Assembly: GCA_022818135.1 (NCBI GenBank)
Contig: JAFMSR010000012.1
Coordinates: 8,476,492 to 8,540,491 of the forward strand
Length of the DNA stretch: 64,000 bases
Origin: Saxidomus purpurata
Lineage: Eukaryota; Mollusca; Bivalvia; Venerida; Veneridae
Reading direction: 5' to 3'
Of this stretch, positions 12,107-22,605 are shown piece by piece. Below the pieces are notes generated by a model. That model saw only the letters and a list, made by a program, of their open reading frames with translations, had not been told where the DNA came from and did not search any database. Position 1 is the stretch's first letter, and the number at the start of each line of letters is the position of its first letter. Both the position numbers and the translations under genes were made by a program.

Positions 12107-12866
12107 CATCCCCAACTATTTTAACCATCGTGTATTGGAAAACCGGCATGCGTTTTTACATAGAGTAAAGAAGGGTTTTATTAAATAACTCGTCATAACT
12201 TTCTTTCTGTTTAAAATACAAAATTTGTCATTATCACAATTGTTAATTTTATTTCTCTTCCATTTCATGAATATTTTTTTGTCAATGTAAAGTATTAAAT
12301 CAATGGTCCTTTTTACGTTTAAAAACTATCACTGTCCATTTTTACGGGCATTGAATTATAGTAGAAACGCGAAACAATGCCAGTTTCGATTCCAATTTTG
12401 CATTTTGATTCTAATTTTCAGCTTTTTGCTATTTCAACGAAAAAATGTCACTATTACAATGTCTTGATATTTCCTTTTCCTTTTTAGATATATAAAAATT
12501 ATGATGTTGAATTCACATCTTTGCAGTCCTTTCTAACTTTTACTCAACTGACTTATAATTTTTTAATAAGAATTTACCGTTTCGGCAATACTCGGCAATT
12601 TACGTAAGACACATGTTTGCCTTATATCACGAGTATACCTGTGTTTAGTAATTCGATCAACATGAATGACTTTTATTCATAAATATTACCAGGGCATAAC
12701 TTTTAGAAGAATTTTAGAAAAATATATATTTGCATTATAATATTAAACTGATAGTTACGTTATAAAAGTTGTTAAATCAAACAAAGCCCGTTTGATCGGA
12801 TGGCACCTAGATGTGTATATCGCACCTCTATATTGAGGGGTAAGAGGGGTAGGGTGGTGTCCTCAA

Positions 12867-12882
12867 GACAGACATGTCTGTC
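12867..12882. other. Perfect 16-bp palindrome
   Basis: GACAGACATGTCTGTC is its own reverse complement and lies about 760 bp inside the left end of the 8-kb element. It contains AGACATGTCT, the form of a p53-family half-site. It could equally be a dimeric protein site used by the element, or chance. Confidence 0.4.
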
Positions 12883-14149
12883 ATCAGGTAATAATACTTT
12901 TTCAGTGTATATTGTCAATGCATGTCACATACTGAAATAACAGAAGACTGGCGTCATGGCGTCATGAGCTCTTCAACAACGCATTTTTTGTTTGTTCTTT
13001 CATTCGTCAAGGAAGAATCTACATGAAGACATATCGTACAAGTCATATATGTAAGTATGAAAATAATTGAATAGTTTTTAAATATCTTCATTCAATATGC
13101 TTGTAATCGGACACTAGTTACACTATATAAGGAAAAATCCCCGTGCAATAACAGTTGTGTTTACAATGTTTTTCAGAAAGGAACTTTTGAAATTTTATAA
13201 CTCTAATTTTTTTGCTATCTGAAGGATTTTAAAATTTAAAAAGTTATGAAATGCTGTTGATACTCAAATTTTAGTATTAAAATATCTCTTTTGGAAAAAA
13301 ACATCTTTAATGACACTTGATTTTTCATAACGGCTTGTTGCTGCTATAACCATTTACGAAAACAGTGTTAGTTACTCCCTTGCGCAATTTGAATCTTAAC
13401 AATAATGGAAAATAATGAATAAAGTGTATATTTTATTAGCTTTCTAGTGATATGAAACATTTTTAAATATCTTTTGTTTTAATAAAAGTTACGGCCGTTA
13501 AAAAAGACACCTCTATCAATACAAGAACACAGACTACCGACCGCTGCCCATCGCATTGATCTCTTATCAGAAGAAAATATTGCGTAATTCAAGGTTTTGT
13601 TTGCAAACACGATCTCTCCCATAGGCGTAAAACTTAGGAGATATTTTTTGTTACAAAATTAATTATTCATTTTTTCCCCACCTTTAAAATAATCATTATT
13701 CATCAGGTTTTTTAAGCAAGTCAGTTCAAACATAATGTATTCAACATTGTATAAAACATTATGTCTCTGTAACACCCCCGTCCCCCACCCCCATCATACC
13801 GTTCTTGATCATAATGACCGGATAAATATTAATGAATATAGTGTTATATGTACATGTTGTATCTTGTGTACCTGAGTGAAAATGAAAGAGATGTTCTGAT
13901 TCACCTGCTCGAAATCTAAATTTCTAATGTCTGTTTGCAATTTAGCGTTAAACCCCAAACATCATAATAAAATAGATTTTAAAAAAAAGAGAAATAAATC
14001 ATGACATTGTATTTATTCAAATTCGTACATTTATAAGCGGGTCACTCCGATGAAATTATTATCAATAGACAAATTACTGTGAAAAACATCATAAGTTAAT
14101 CAAAATCTTTGTTTATCTTCATCTACAATGTCCACATATCTAATAACAC

Positions 14150-14626
14150 TTATATTTGTTGCATGGTACATGCTTCTGTACATGAATATATCATGCAGCG
14201 TTCCATTGGCAAACACTTCTTCAATAGTCTTTCACCTTCGCGAACAAATACTGTGCGCACGTGTAATCTTGGCGTCAAGCGAACGGGGAATTTCAATTTA
14301 ATTCCAGTACCATCACTATTTAGGCGGTAATACCAGTCATCTGATAGATTTAAGACCTTAAAATCGTCAAGTGTACACAACTTCTGTTCAGTACCAAAGC
14401 ATGATCGAAAAACATCCAAGTCAACAAAGATAACTGATTTTGGATTTTTTGACTTTAATCGTGCCTGCATTGTCCGTTCAAGAGCGCGTGCAAATTGCTC
14501 TTTCCTGCATTGGTCAATTGTAGGCGAACAGTACTCATTAACCAAGTGGTCCGGTATATGACTTTCTGGCTCCCATGTGCAGTCGTATGCGTGAAACCCT
14601 TTCCAGTTAACCAAATATTGGTTTCT
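14150..14626 (-). CDS. Chromodomain protein, exon 2 (element-encoded)
   Basis: On the minus strand the exon opens after a pyrimidine-rich tract ending TTTTTTTCAG (acceptor at 14627-14628). It begins RNQYLVNWKGF..YDCTWEPESHI, the second half of a chromodomain with its aromatic Trp residues. About 110 further residues follow, without a domain I recognise, ending at a stop near 14150. Joined to exon 1 at the GTAAGT donor, the spacing between Y-F-V-E and Y-L-V-N-W is 13 residues, exactly as in HP1/CBX chromodomains. Chromodomains bind methylated histone tails; in mobile elements they can steer integration to or from heterochromatin. Here it is a separate protein, not fused to the transposase-like gene, which lies divergently about 1.7 kb away. 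Confidence 0.75.
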   Translation of the reverse strand, partial: RNQYLVNWKGFHAYDCTWEPESHIPDHLVNEYCSPTIDQCRKEQFARALERTMQARLKSKNPKSVIFVDLDVFRSCFGTEQKLCTLDDFKVLNLSDDWYYRLNSDGTGIKLKFPVRLTPRLHVRTVFVREGERLLKKCLPMERCMIYSCTEACTMQQI

Positions 14627-14862
14627 CTGAAAAAAATCAACAGGAAAAAACATGTTAGTATGTTTGGACGTAAACTAAACTTAGTGAACATGACTGTTCA
14701 TTTCTACGGCAAGTTTTAAATATAAAGCAATGAAAGTGCCACAAATACTCTTGATATACATATCTAGTTTATATCGGTAAAAATGCAGCAGTGCAACATA
14801 CAAATGCATTGTCTCTTAATTGTAGTACTTTTATAATTTTGTAAAATATGAAGGGAACTTAC

Positions 14863-15029
14863 ATTTTGGTCTTTCTTTCTCCACACAAGACGTTCAACGA
14901 AATAATCCTGATCAAGAACTACCATTGGATCTTGGCAGCAGTCTTTTGGTAACGGATATCTAGCATTTCACCTTCATGAAGTACTTTGTAGTCAATTTGT
15001 TTACGTTTTCTAAGACTGGTGGCCATCAT
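14863..15029 (-). CDS. Chromodomain protein, exon 1 with a frameshift
   Basis: The exon starts at an ATG at 15029 (minus strand; a second ATG follows at once) and reads MMATSLRKRKQIDYKVLHEGE. The frame is then lost. Another frame continues ..RYPLPKDCCQDPMVVLDQ and ends DYFVERLVWRKKDQN before a consensus GTAAGT donor (14862 downwards). The last part is the first strand of a chromodomain and completes the domain with exon 2. The 236-bp intron spans 14627-14862. A single-base change near 14960 between the two frames is either a sequencing indel or a disabling mutation. The basic N-terminus could be a nuclear localisation signal. Confidence 0.65.
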
Positions 15030-15610
15030 TAACGTTATATCGTGTGTTTTAACTGCTTGATGTCACTTATTAAAATGAATATCGAACTAACCTCTATGCA
15101 CTTGACAAAAGTAAGATGATTATGTGAAAAGAAAATTATTTCAGCTCAAACTAATATCTGTTTGATCTGCCCCGTTCGTAAAATTATGTAGAAACAAACT
15201 GATAATGATCCATACAATGCTTAATTGTCGCAATTGCCAGTTAAAATAAACAATTATCACTTGATTTGTTTTCATAGTACCGGTATATAGAATCTGAAGA
15301 TAAAAATGTTGTACATTTCCTTATTGCAAAACCATTTCTTATACAAACATTTTTTTCGCTCAGTCATTATTTCGATTAGAAATATATTATGTAACGCCAA
15401 ATTAAATTTAATATTTTGTGAATCGTTTATTGACTTGCTACAGCGCAGTATTTTTGAATGAAGAAAGACAACTTTTTTTCCGTGAATAAAAGTCTTAAAC
15501 ATGAAAAAAAGTACAGAATATCTTCTGCATCTTCTTTCCAACATATGCGTGTATTATGTAAATTATTATTTAGTAATAAATACTCGAGACTAAATGATTT
15601 GTGTATAATA

Positions 15611-16102
15611 TCGGTCAGCAAAAAAAAATAATCTTTAAACTTATACGATGTTAAAGTGGATCCGTTTTATTACCCTTAATCATTTTATTACATGTATCTT
15701 ACTAGCATATTGCCCGCGGATAGAATGATTTCCCGTGTGTGTTTTACGGACATGCGTTCTTTTCATTGTACAATTTCGGTCAGCAAAAAAAAAAATCTTT
15801 AAACTTATACGATGTTAAAGTGGATCCGTTTTATTACCCTTAATCATTTTATTACATGTATCTTACTAGCATATTGCCCGCGGATAGAATGATTTCCCGT
15901 GTGTGTTTTACGGACATGCGTTCTTTTCATTGTATAATATCGGTCAGCAAAAAAAAAATCTTTTAACTTATACTATGTTAAAGTGGATCCGTTTTATTAC
16001 CCTTAATCATTTTATTACATGTATCTTACTAGCATATTGCCCGCGGATAGAATGATTTCCCGTGTGTGTTTTACGGACATACCTTCTTTTCATTGTATAA
16101 TA
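15611..16102. repeat. Three ~164 bp tandem repeats between the two divergent genes
   Basis: Three units of 165, 164 and 163 bases start at 15611, 15776 and 15940, each with TCGGTCAGCAAAAA. They differ at only a few positions. Each holds GTGGATCCGTTTTATTACCC and TTGCCCGCGGATAGAATG. A strongly diverged further unit is detectable to about 16330 (ATTGCCTGCGGGTAAAGCG). The position, between a minus-strand gene starting at 15029 and a plus-strand gene starting at 16749, suggests a bidirectional promoter, an enhancer, or binding sites for the element's own protein. Confidence 0.9.
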
Positions 16103-16604
16103 TCAGTCAGCTTAAAAAAACTTTTACCGTACATAACATTTCTATGAGAAGAATGATCTTAACTTGTTTATGTGTTAATAAGTATTAGCAAATACATGTT
16201 TCATAGATAAAGGGTAAATGGACAAACTTAATCTAAATATTTTGAACCGAAAAATCTTAATTTTATTACCTCTCCCTAATCAGGATATTGCCTGCGGGTA
16301 AAGCGATATCCGGCGAGTGTGTTTTATTGCATATTATTGTAATAGTTTTTAAAAAATATTTTAACATACCTGACGGTGTACATAACATTTATACAAGAGT
16401 TTAATTTATCAAATTATATACTTTAGCGAGTGTTATCAAATTTGCAGTTTCATGACGTATCAATACAATGACCGTGTTTTTTATCCGCCATATTTTTGAT
16501 AAATTACATATAGCAGCGATTTATTATGAAGTATAATGAATACCAGATGAACAAAATTTTGAATGTGTGTAAAATATGAAGATTTGTTCATTCATTGATT
16601 TTAC

Positions 16605-16748
16605 TGTTGTTTCAGACTTCCACATCGGCGACAATCAAGAAAAACTACATAAACGTTGAGGGTTTGAATCCTGGGCACGTATACGTGAAGCTAATTAATC
16701 ATGTGCTAATGAACTGTGACTGCAATAGCTGAAAGTCCAGTTATCAAA
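16605..16748 (+). promoter_or_regulatory. Possible 5' leader with splice acceptor of the transposase-like gene
   Basis: TTTTACTGTTGTTTCAG ending near 16615 is a good splice acceptor and would start an exon about 135 bases before the ATG at 16749. This suggests a non-coding first exon further upstream, perhaps within or beside the tandem repeats. No matching donor could be fixed by eye. Confidence 0.3.
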
Positions 16749-18981
16749 ATGGCAACACAAAGTACACCGGTTAAACAAGTGAACATATCTATTTGTGCAT
16801 CTCCGGCTGAACCAAACGATCAAGTATCACTGACATTAACAAATAAGTTTCTACGAAGGTGTACAGCTCAAATTATCAATGAAATAAACTCCAGCTTAAA
16901 ACATATCCAACTTAGACAAACGGAAAATTTAGAAAATCGTCTAGTAGTAGCATCGAGGTTGAGCTCGTCTGGTTATAAGAAAATATCTGGTGGCAACAAT
17001 AAACTTAAATTTGACAATAAAGTGAGAGTAATTGCACTGACTGAACATGATCTTTGTGATGTTTCGTCCCCAGCTTCAGAGACCACGCCTGTATGTACAC
17101 CAAACACTGGAGTAAGAGTTGACAATGCCTCATACACACACAGAAAGAGAATAATAAAAAAACTTGAACAAAACACATCCAAAGCCCTTGATTTTGTTGA
17201 ATCCTTTGGCGTCATACCGAAGAAATTAGTTTGTGAATCATTTGACGGCAAAGACTGTACAATTAAATTGAATGAAATCCATAACACTGCTACAAGCTAT
17301 GAAAATATGACATCTATGAAAAAAATTGAAGTACAAGAATTGTTGCAAGTTTGTGATCAGTCCATGATCTCTGACTCGGCGTATCATGAGCTAGCTATGC
17401 GCGTGCCTGACCTTCCGCGGAAATCTCACTTGGTAGCATGCAGAAATGAGATGAATTCGGAATACGACGTGAAAAGAACGCCTGGTATGCTTCCGGGATC
17501 GTACATCAGCATTCGTGAAGAAATAGTCGGTGACGTCAAATATCTTCTCGGAAAAGGGCAAACGATTAATGAGTCGCTACAAATAAAGGTATCCGGGGAC
17601 GGTACAAAAGTCAGCCGCGTGTCAAACTTTGTGAACGTTTCATATTCCTATGTAACAGAAAACCTGCAATCCCATGTTAAACAGAGAATGTTAGCAATCG
17701 TCAACTGTGAGGAGAAATTCGAAAATTTTAAAAAACATCACTCGCACCATTACAGAACGAGATTGACGAGCTAAACAGTTCCGGGGAAATCACAGTCGGT
17801 CAGAAAAACATCAAAATAGAGGTATTCGTCGGCGGCGACATGAAATTTCTTCAATTACTTCTAGGTCTCAATGGAAGTTTAGGAGTATATGCATGTCCCT
17901 GGTGCAAAGTTCCAAAAGAAGAAAGAGGAAACGTCTCCTATCCAGAAAATCATTACCATGAACCCGGCATGTTCCGTACGGTGGCTGAACTAAACAGCTT
18001 GTCGAAGAAAGGTGTAAAACCGAATTACGGGGTTAAAGCTGCGCCACTGCTGAATGTTGAACCAACACACTACATACCTGATGAACTCCATCTTTTGATG
18101 CGAATAACGGACATTCTTTTGCGCAATTTGATTTATCATGCCAAATCAAAAGATGAGTATGCAAAACTGACAGGGCATGCAACTGACAATCTACAGCTAC
18201 TAATTGAAGCCATCCAGTCATGTGGGGTTACGTTTAAAACGTGGGTTACAGCGACAGGTGAACTTGATTGGACTTCACTCACCGGAGTTGACAAGAAGAA
18301 ACTTCTCAATAAGTTGCCACAAAAGCTGCTATTTTTCATTTCACACGGATACACATGACTACGTTGTGAATCTGTGGAACGAATTCAGTGCACTGTATTC
18401 TCATGCGTGCACGGGTGAAAATACAGAATCATTATTTAATGAACCTAGGAGGTTCATAGAACAATTCATACAACTAGGGCAAATGAAAAGGGAAGGCTAC
18501 CAACCCAAGAATGTGACTCCATACATGCATGCACTTATATACCACGTGCCGTACTTCGTGAAGAACTATGGTGGCTTGAGGAAGTTCTCCGGTCAGAACG
18601 TGGAAAAAGTGAACGACATAATAAAGATGGTCCACCAAACAAAATCGAACAAGCACGACCCTACGCGAGACGCACTACTTGTTAGAAAGAGGCTTGAAAT
18701 TACAGCACGAGAAAATGAAGGTAGAGTTAAACGTAAATATGAAAAGACCGATCAGAGTTACTGGAATGGCGGGATTCATCAACTCAGGCAAAAGAAAAGG
18801 GCAAACATTGCAGAAGAACTTAGGACTGTTCATGAAAGTTTCCACAGTACCGCAAATAGTGTACAAGTTGATCTTGAATCATTATCTGTTCAACAACTCA
18901 AAGAAAAGTTAGTATCATGTGGTGTAAAAACCAAGTTAAGAAAAAAGGAAAAATTGATAGACCTTTTGCTGGAATCAATGT
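16749..18981 (+). pseudogene. Putative DDE-type transposase with C-terminal SAP domain, two frameshifts
   Basis: Three frames join into one protein of about 740 residues. Frame one (ATG 16749 to about 17735) includes SGDGTKVSR, with a candidate first catalytic Asp at 17598. A shift at an A-run near 17730 leads into a frame reading IEVFVGGDMKFLQLLLGLNG (second Asp at 17837). That frame also has a CPWCK zinc-type pair (17894-17905) and PDELHLLMRITD (Asp 18080, His 18089). A second shift near a T-run at about 18330 leads to HALIYHVPYF..N..G and VEKVND, with a candidate Glu at 18603. The C-terminus (about 18870-18978) is a SAP-like DNA-binding motif, SLSVQQLKEKL..G.KTKLRKKEKLIDLL. The order D-D-CxxC-DxxH-E resembles CMC/EnSpm and KDZ transposases; that assignment is inferred. 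Both shifts sit at homopolymers, so they may be sequencing errors rather than real breaks. The GTG at 16716 in the same frame is not a likely eukaryotic start. Confidence 0.65.
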
Positions 18982-19114
18982 GAAATGACTTTAGCAGATG
19001 AAATAAACCCAAAGAAGTGTAAAAATATCTTACATTTATATTTATGTTGCTATTAATGCTATTGGACACAAAACTCTTATTAGAAACATTCTTTTAAAAT
19101 TGATATATCATTCA

Positions 19115-19870
19115 ATTTTTAGCCATCAGTCAGGATCTTATTCTTTTATAAGAGCAATATTTGTGGTTTTCAAGATCAGTTTTTTAATTGTTATAAGTCA
19201 GAGTCTCCGCAATGTATTTATAGTTTATATAATTTTATAAAAATAAATTTATGTTTTAATATTGATGAGCAATACGTAACAAGCTGTGAAATGCATAATT
19301 ACAGCAATAATTGTGTAAATCGTATTGCTAAAGGCAAGATATTTGCGAATAAAGAATGAATGCATTGTTACGGAAAAATATTGTCATTTATAAATGTACA
19401 AAAAAACGTAGTGAAATATGATTGAAATATAACAATATCATTTAGCCGTCGGTCATGATCCTCTTCTTTTATCATATTTGAAATTTCCAAGATCAGTTTT
19501 TTTTAAAAACTGTTATAAGTCAGAGCGACTGCATTGTTTTCATTGTTTTCATAGTTTATTTGTTTACTTAATTTATAAAAAGAAAAAAAGGTGTGAAAAG
19601 CATAATTACAGCAATACTTGTGTTAATTGTTTTGCTAGATTGCAAGATATTTGCCGAATTGCAAATAAAGAATAAATGAACTGTTATTTACAAGATACGG
19701 ATAAAACGTTTGAATATTGATAACCCATACTTAACAAGCTGTGAAATGAATAATTACATAAATACCTGCGTTTATCGTTATTGTCAAGAGACGGATAGAA
19801 ATATTGTCATTTATAAATGTACAATGACACGAATTCATTTATGATTGAAATATAACAATATTAAATGTTA
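19115..19870 (+). repeat. Degenerate ~300-bp direct repeats in the right arm of the 8-kb element
   Basis: Two long and one partial diverged units follow the transposase-like gene. Shared landmarks are CAAGATCAGTTTTTT with GTTATAAGTCAGAG (19169 and 19490 regions), AACAAGCTGTGAAATG (19279, 19735) and ATTGTCATTTATAAATGTAC (19380, 19805). They are non-coding and AT-rich, and may be subterminal protein-binding repeats. Confidence 0.7.
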
Positions 19871-20179
19871 TTGAAATATATGATGTTGTTACTTTAGTTT
19901 ACTATGTAGTCTGATTTATTTGAAATATTGAACTGTAGGAGATTATCGGTTTTGATCAACATAAGAAAGCTACAGTTGCCCCTACTGAATCAAAATATCG
20001 ATTTTCTCCCGTTTGACTGATTTAGTTACACATGACTGGTTTTATGGCCCTGTAAACCACACATTCTCGCAGATAGCAATACACGAAGGGTAACTCGGGA
20101 GATACAGTGAAAAAACATGAAATTGACTTAATTCCCTTGATTTTAAAGATATTGGTCGTGGTCATTAATGTTGGCCATG

Positions 20180-20467
20180 AATTTGGAGCTCAATGACACC
20201 ACCCCCATTTTTGTGGCAGTTGTAGTGGTCACCGACCAAATATGTCAGTATTTTCAAATATCAAATATTTTAATTATAATTTCTATCCAGATTTTTCTCT
20301 TCATATTTCATTTGTGATCTATCATGCAGCGATTATTTCAAACTAATTTTTCTTGTATGCATCCACTTAGTTTCAGCCAATCAGCAATCAAACACATAGT
20401 GTAGGTCCGCATGTTCCCTAGACAAAATAACCTGCTTCCGGTTTTCACCGATATAGGCGTCTCATAC
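20180..20467 (+). repeat. Second part of the interrupted 415-bp repeat
   Basis: Matches bases 10076-10361 of the intact unit with a few substitutions, starting precisely at AATTTGGAGCTC after the right end of the 8-kb element. Confidence 0.9.
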
Positions 20468-21290
20468 CATAAACTGAGGAAGTTCAAAGTAACAGAATAC
20501 CTTGCAAAAATCAAAGCACTGAAAGTGCTGGTAGAGCAATGACCTTAAACAACAGTAGAGGTAAATAAAGCACATAAAACCATTATCTAGTTCTCTATCA
20601 CAGTAGCTTGTCATTTTGTAAAACTATAGCACAATGTCTCTAGATTTTTCATCCATGAGAATCAAGCCAGATCCTAATTCTGTATTCATTTCAATACAAA
20701 TACTGTTTGTTGGTAGGGCAAACTGTAAGCAGTTATGGGCTCATATAATAGGAACAAAATGCATGTGGAGCATGCCTCTGAGGTCAAGTGGATGAGCTGA
20801 TGACTTGAAATCACTGTAACCTTTTATACCTTGAGGTGCATGGTCTTGGTTAGATGAACATTCTTATCAAGTTTCATTAAAATCCTTTAAGGGTTTAAAT
20901 GATATGGAGCAGACACTGAAAATGAATCACTTTAAGTATGACCTTGAGCTGATGGGGATGAAATATGTGTTCTGCATGTCATGTTGATGGGTTAAACATT
21001 TGACCAAAATGTTCATAGAAATCCTTCAAATTGAGGGGACAATAAAAATCAATAACCCCTACTAAAAGTATGATCTTAAACCAACAGGCTTGGAATATAA
21101 GTTCTTTACTGCATCTTGATAAGATGAACATTTGACCCAAATTTCAAACTTAAGGGGTTGAGGACATTATGAAGCTGACATAAAATCAGCCATCTGACAG
21201 ACTGATCAACTTACAAACTGACTGACAGACCGATTGTCTGACCAGCTGACTCTTCTATACCCCCAAACTTTGTTTGTGGGGAGAAAACAA
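20468..21290. repeat. Decayed HINE/pearl-like sequence
   Basis: Diverged core-repeat-like text (TTTCATTAAAATCCTTTAAGG and similar) is followed by GACTGACAGACCGATTG microsatellite remnants. It ends with a weak hairpin, ACCCCCAAACTTTGTTTGTGGGG (21259-21281), like the 3' hairpin of the elements at 26080 and 30093. It is an old copy without a clear 5' end. The ORF across 21234-21416 is not supported. Confidence 0.45.
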
Positions 21291-21429
21291 ACTTACTGCT
21301 GCAGTTTACTAACGCTCTCTTGCAATAAATTTGCTTGCTCCTGTAATAAATACAGACCTAAAACATGTACTCATCTGTCACCTGCATTTAACAGGAAACC
21401 AAATCTGACAGACTGATCAACTTACAAAC

Positions 21430-22011
21430 TAGTAGTTTTGGAATTATGCTCTGGACAAGGAAAATTAACAAAGAGCAATAACTATGTTATTAGTCAAGAT
21501 GGAGTTAGAATTCTTGTGCACTTCCACTCATTGTGCTTGACCATTGTATGAAGTTATATTGCATTCCAACCAGTAGTTTTCACATTATGCTCCAGACAAG
21601 GAAATGTAACAATGGGCAATAACTAGATTAGTCAAGATAGAGTTATGGTTCCTGTGCACTGCACTTTCTCTCATTGTGCTTGACCATTTTATGAATTTGT
21701 ATTGAATTCCAACTATTAGTTTTCAAGTTATGCTCGGGACAAGGAAAATGCAAAGGACCGCCTGCCAAACTGACCGCCCTGACCGTTAAATCCAAATCAA
21801 TTAATTGGTACATTAATTAGGCAGCTGTAATTACATATGAATGAAGAAGATTAAAAGTGAGAATGACATTGACCTAGTGGTTTCAGAGGAGAATGTCATT
21901 TGAAGGAAATGGTGGACGAACTGACGGACAGACATAAAATGTACGACAGACCCCATACGTAGAGCGATCCTAATAGCTCACTCTGACACAAAGTGTCAGG
22001 TGAGCTAAAAA
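21430..22011 (+). mobile_element. HINE-like element, GTGAGCT type
   Basis: Two to three ~145 bp core repeats (TAGTTTT..TTATGCTC.GGACAAGG..) are followed by GACGGACAGAC microsatellite. A strong 3' hairpin closes it, AGCTCACTCTGACAC-AAA-GTGTCAGGTGAGCT, followed by AAAAA. The 5' end is not clear. It is non-coding. Confidence 0.6.
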
Positions 22012-22605
22012 TCTGGGTTGGTTAAGCCCATATTAAAACTGCATTTTCTGGTGTCTGAGAGACCAATCTGTTCGAAAAATGCAATTTCATTAGTCAACAC
22101 TATAGGTGGGTATGATACTGAGTCACCTTTTGACTAAATATATAATGAAAGTCAATGGGGACAACAATAGGAGTATCTGACCTAAATATAGATTCAGAGC
22201 AAATGACATCGTATCTGTTTTCCTATGTTTTACATGCAAAATATCTCAAGAAACCTGTTTATTTGCATAATTCTATATTTAGCAAGAACTCAAATGCCAA
22301 AAAACAGGAATTAATATTTTTTCCACTACACTGTGGCTAAAATAGAGGTGCCAGTGTGGTTAAATGGGGTTATTTTGTAATATTTAAGCTTTAAAGGGTA
22401 GCAACCGATTGAACATCTATAAGTGATACGTTTTATAACATTTAAAATGAAAGACCATTATATTTTTTCAATTTTCAATTTATAACTAATATTTGTGATA
22501 TGATTTGTGTCTATTAAGTTAATTCATGTCGAAGCTGTCAAAACAAGGGCGGGTAAATTGGTAAATTAGAACTAAGAGATGAGCACAATGGTACTTTTTA
22601 AACAA
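22012..22605. other. No gene recognised
   Basis: AT-rich sequence ending in a C-rich run (about 22615-22640) at the boundary with the next repeat array. No coding or RNA signal is seen. Confidence 0.45.

Larger units (their letters stand above)
12107..20179 (+). mobile_element. 8073-bp two-gene DNA transposon-like element with imperfect TIRs
   Basis: The limits are defined by comparison with the intact repeat at 9946-10361. Removing this block rejoins ATGCCAGT to AATTTGGAG with no extra or missing bases. The ends are related inverted repeats: the left begins CATCCCCAACTATTTTAACC, and the right end in reverse complement begins CATGGCCAACATTAATGACC. Similarity is about 20 positions with one gap. 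Inside are a minus-strand chromodomain gene (14150-15029) and a plus-strand transposase-like gene (16749-18981), transcribed away from each other. A tandem repeat array (15611-16102) lies between them. No target duplication is visible when the other copy is used as the empty site; either insertion makes none or the reference copy has changed. Flanking non-coding arms of about 2 kb and 1.2 kb complete it. It probably moves by cut-and-paste, but that is inferred from structure only. Confidence 0.75.

Noticed and set aside
12867..12882. p53-family binding site
   Set aside because: Only one half-site is perfect and it lies within a mobile element; listed as a palindrome without claiming regulation.
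16716..16748. GTG at 16716 as a start codon
   Set aside because: A eukaryotic nuclear gene would use the in-frame ATG at 16749.
18204..18330. N-terminal part of the ORF beginning at 18204
   Set aside because: This is an out-of-frame reading of the transposase-like gene. True coding in this frame starts only after the frameshift near 18330.
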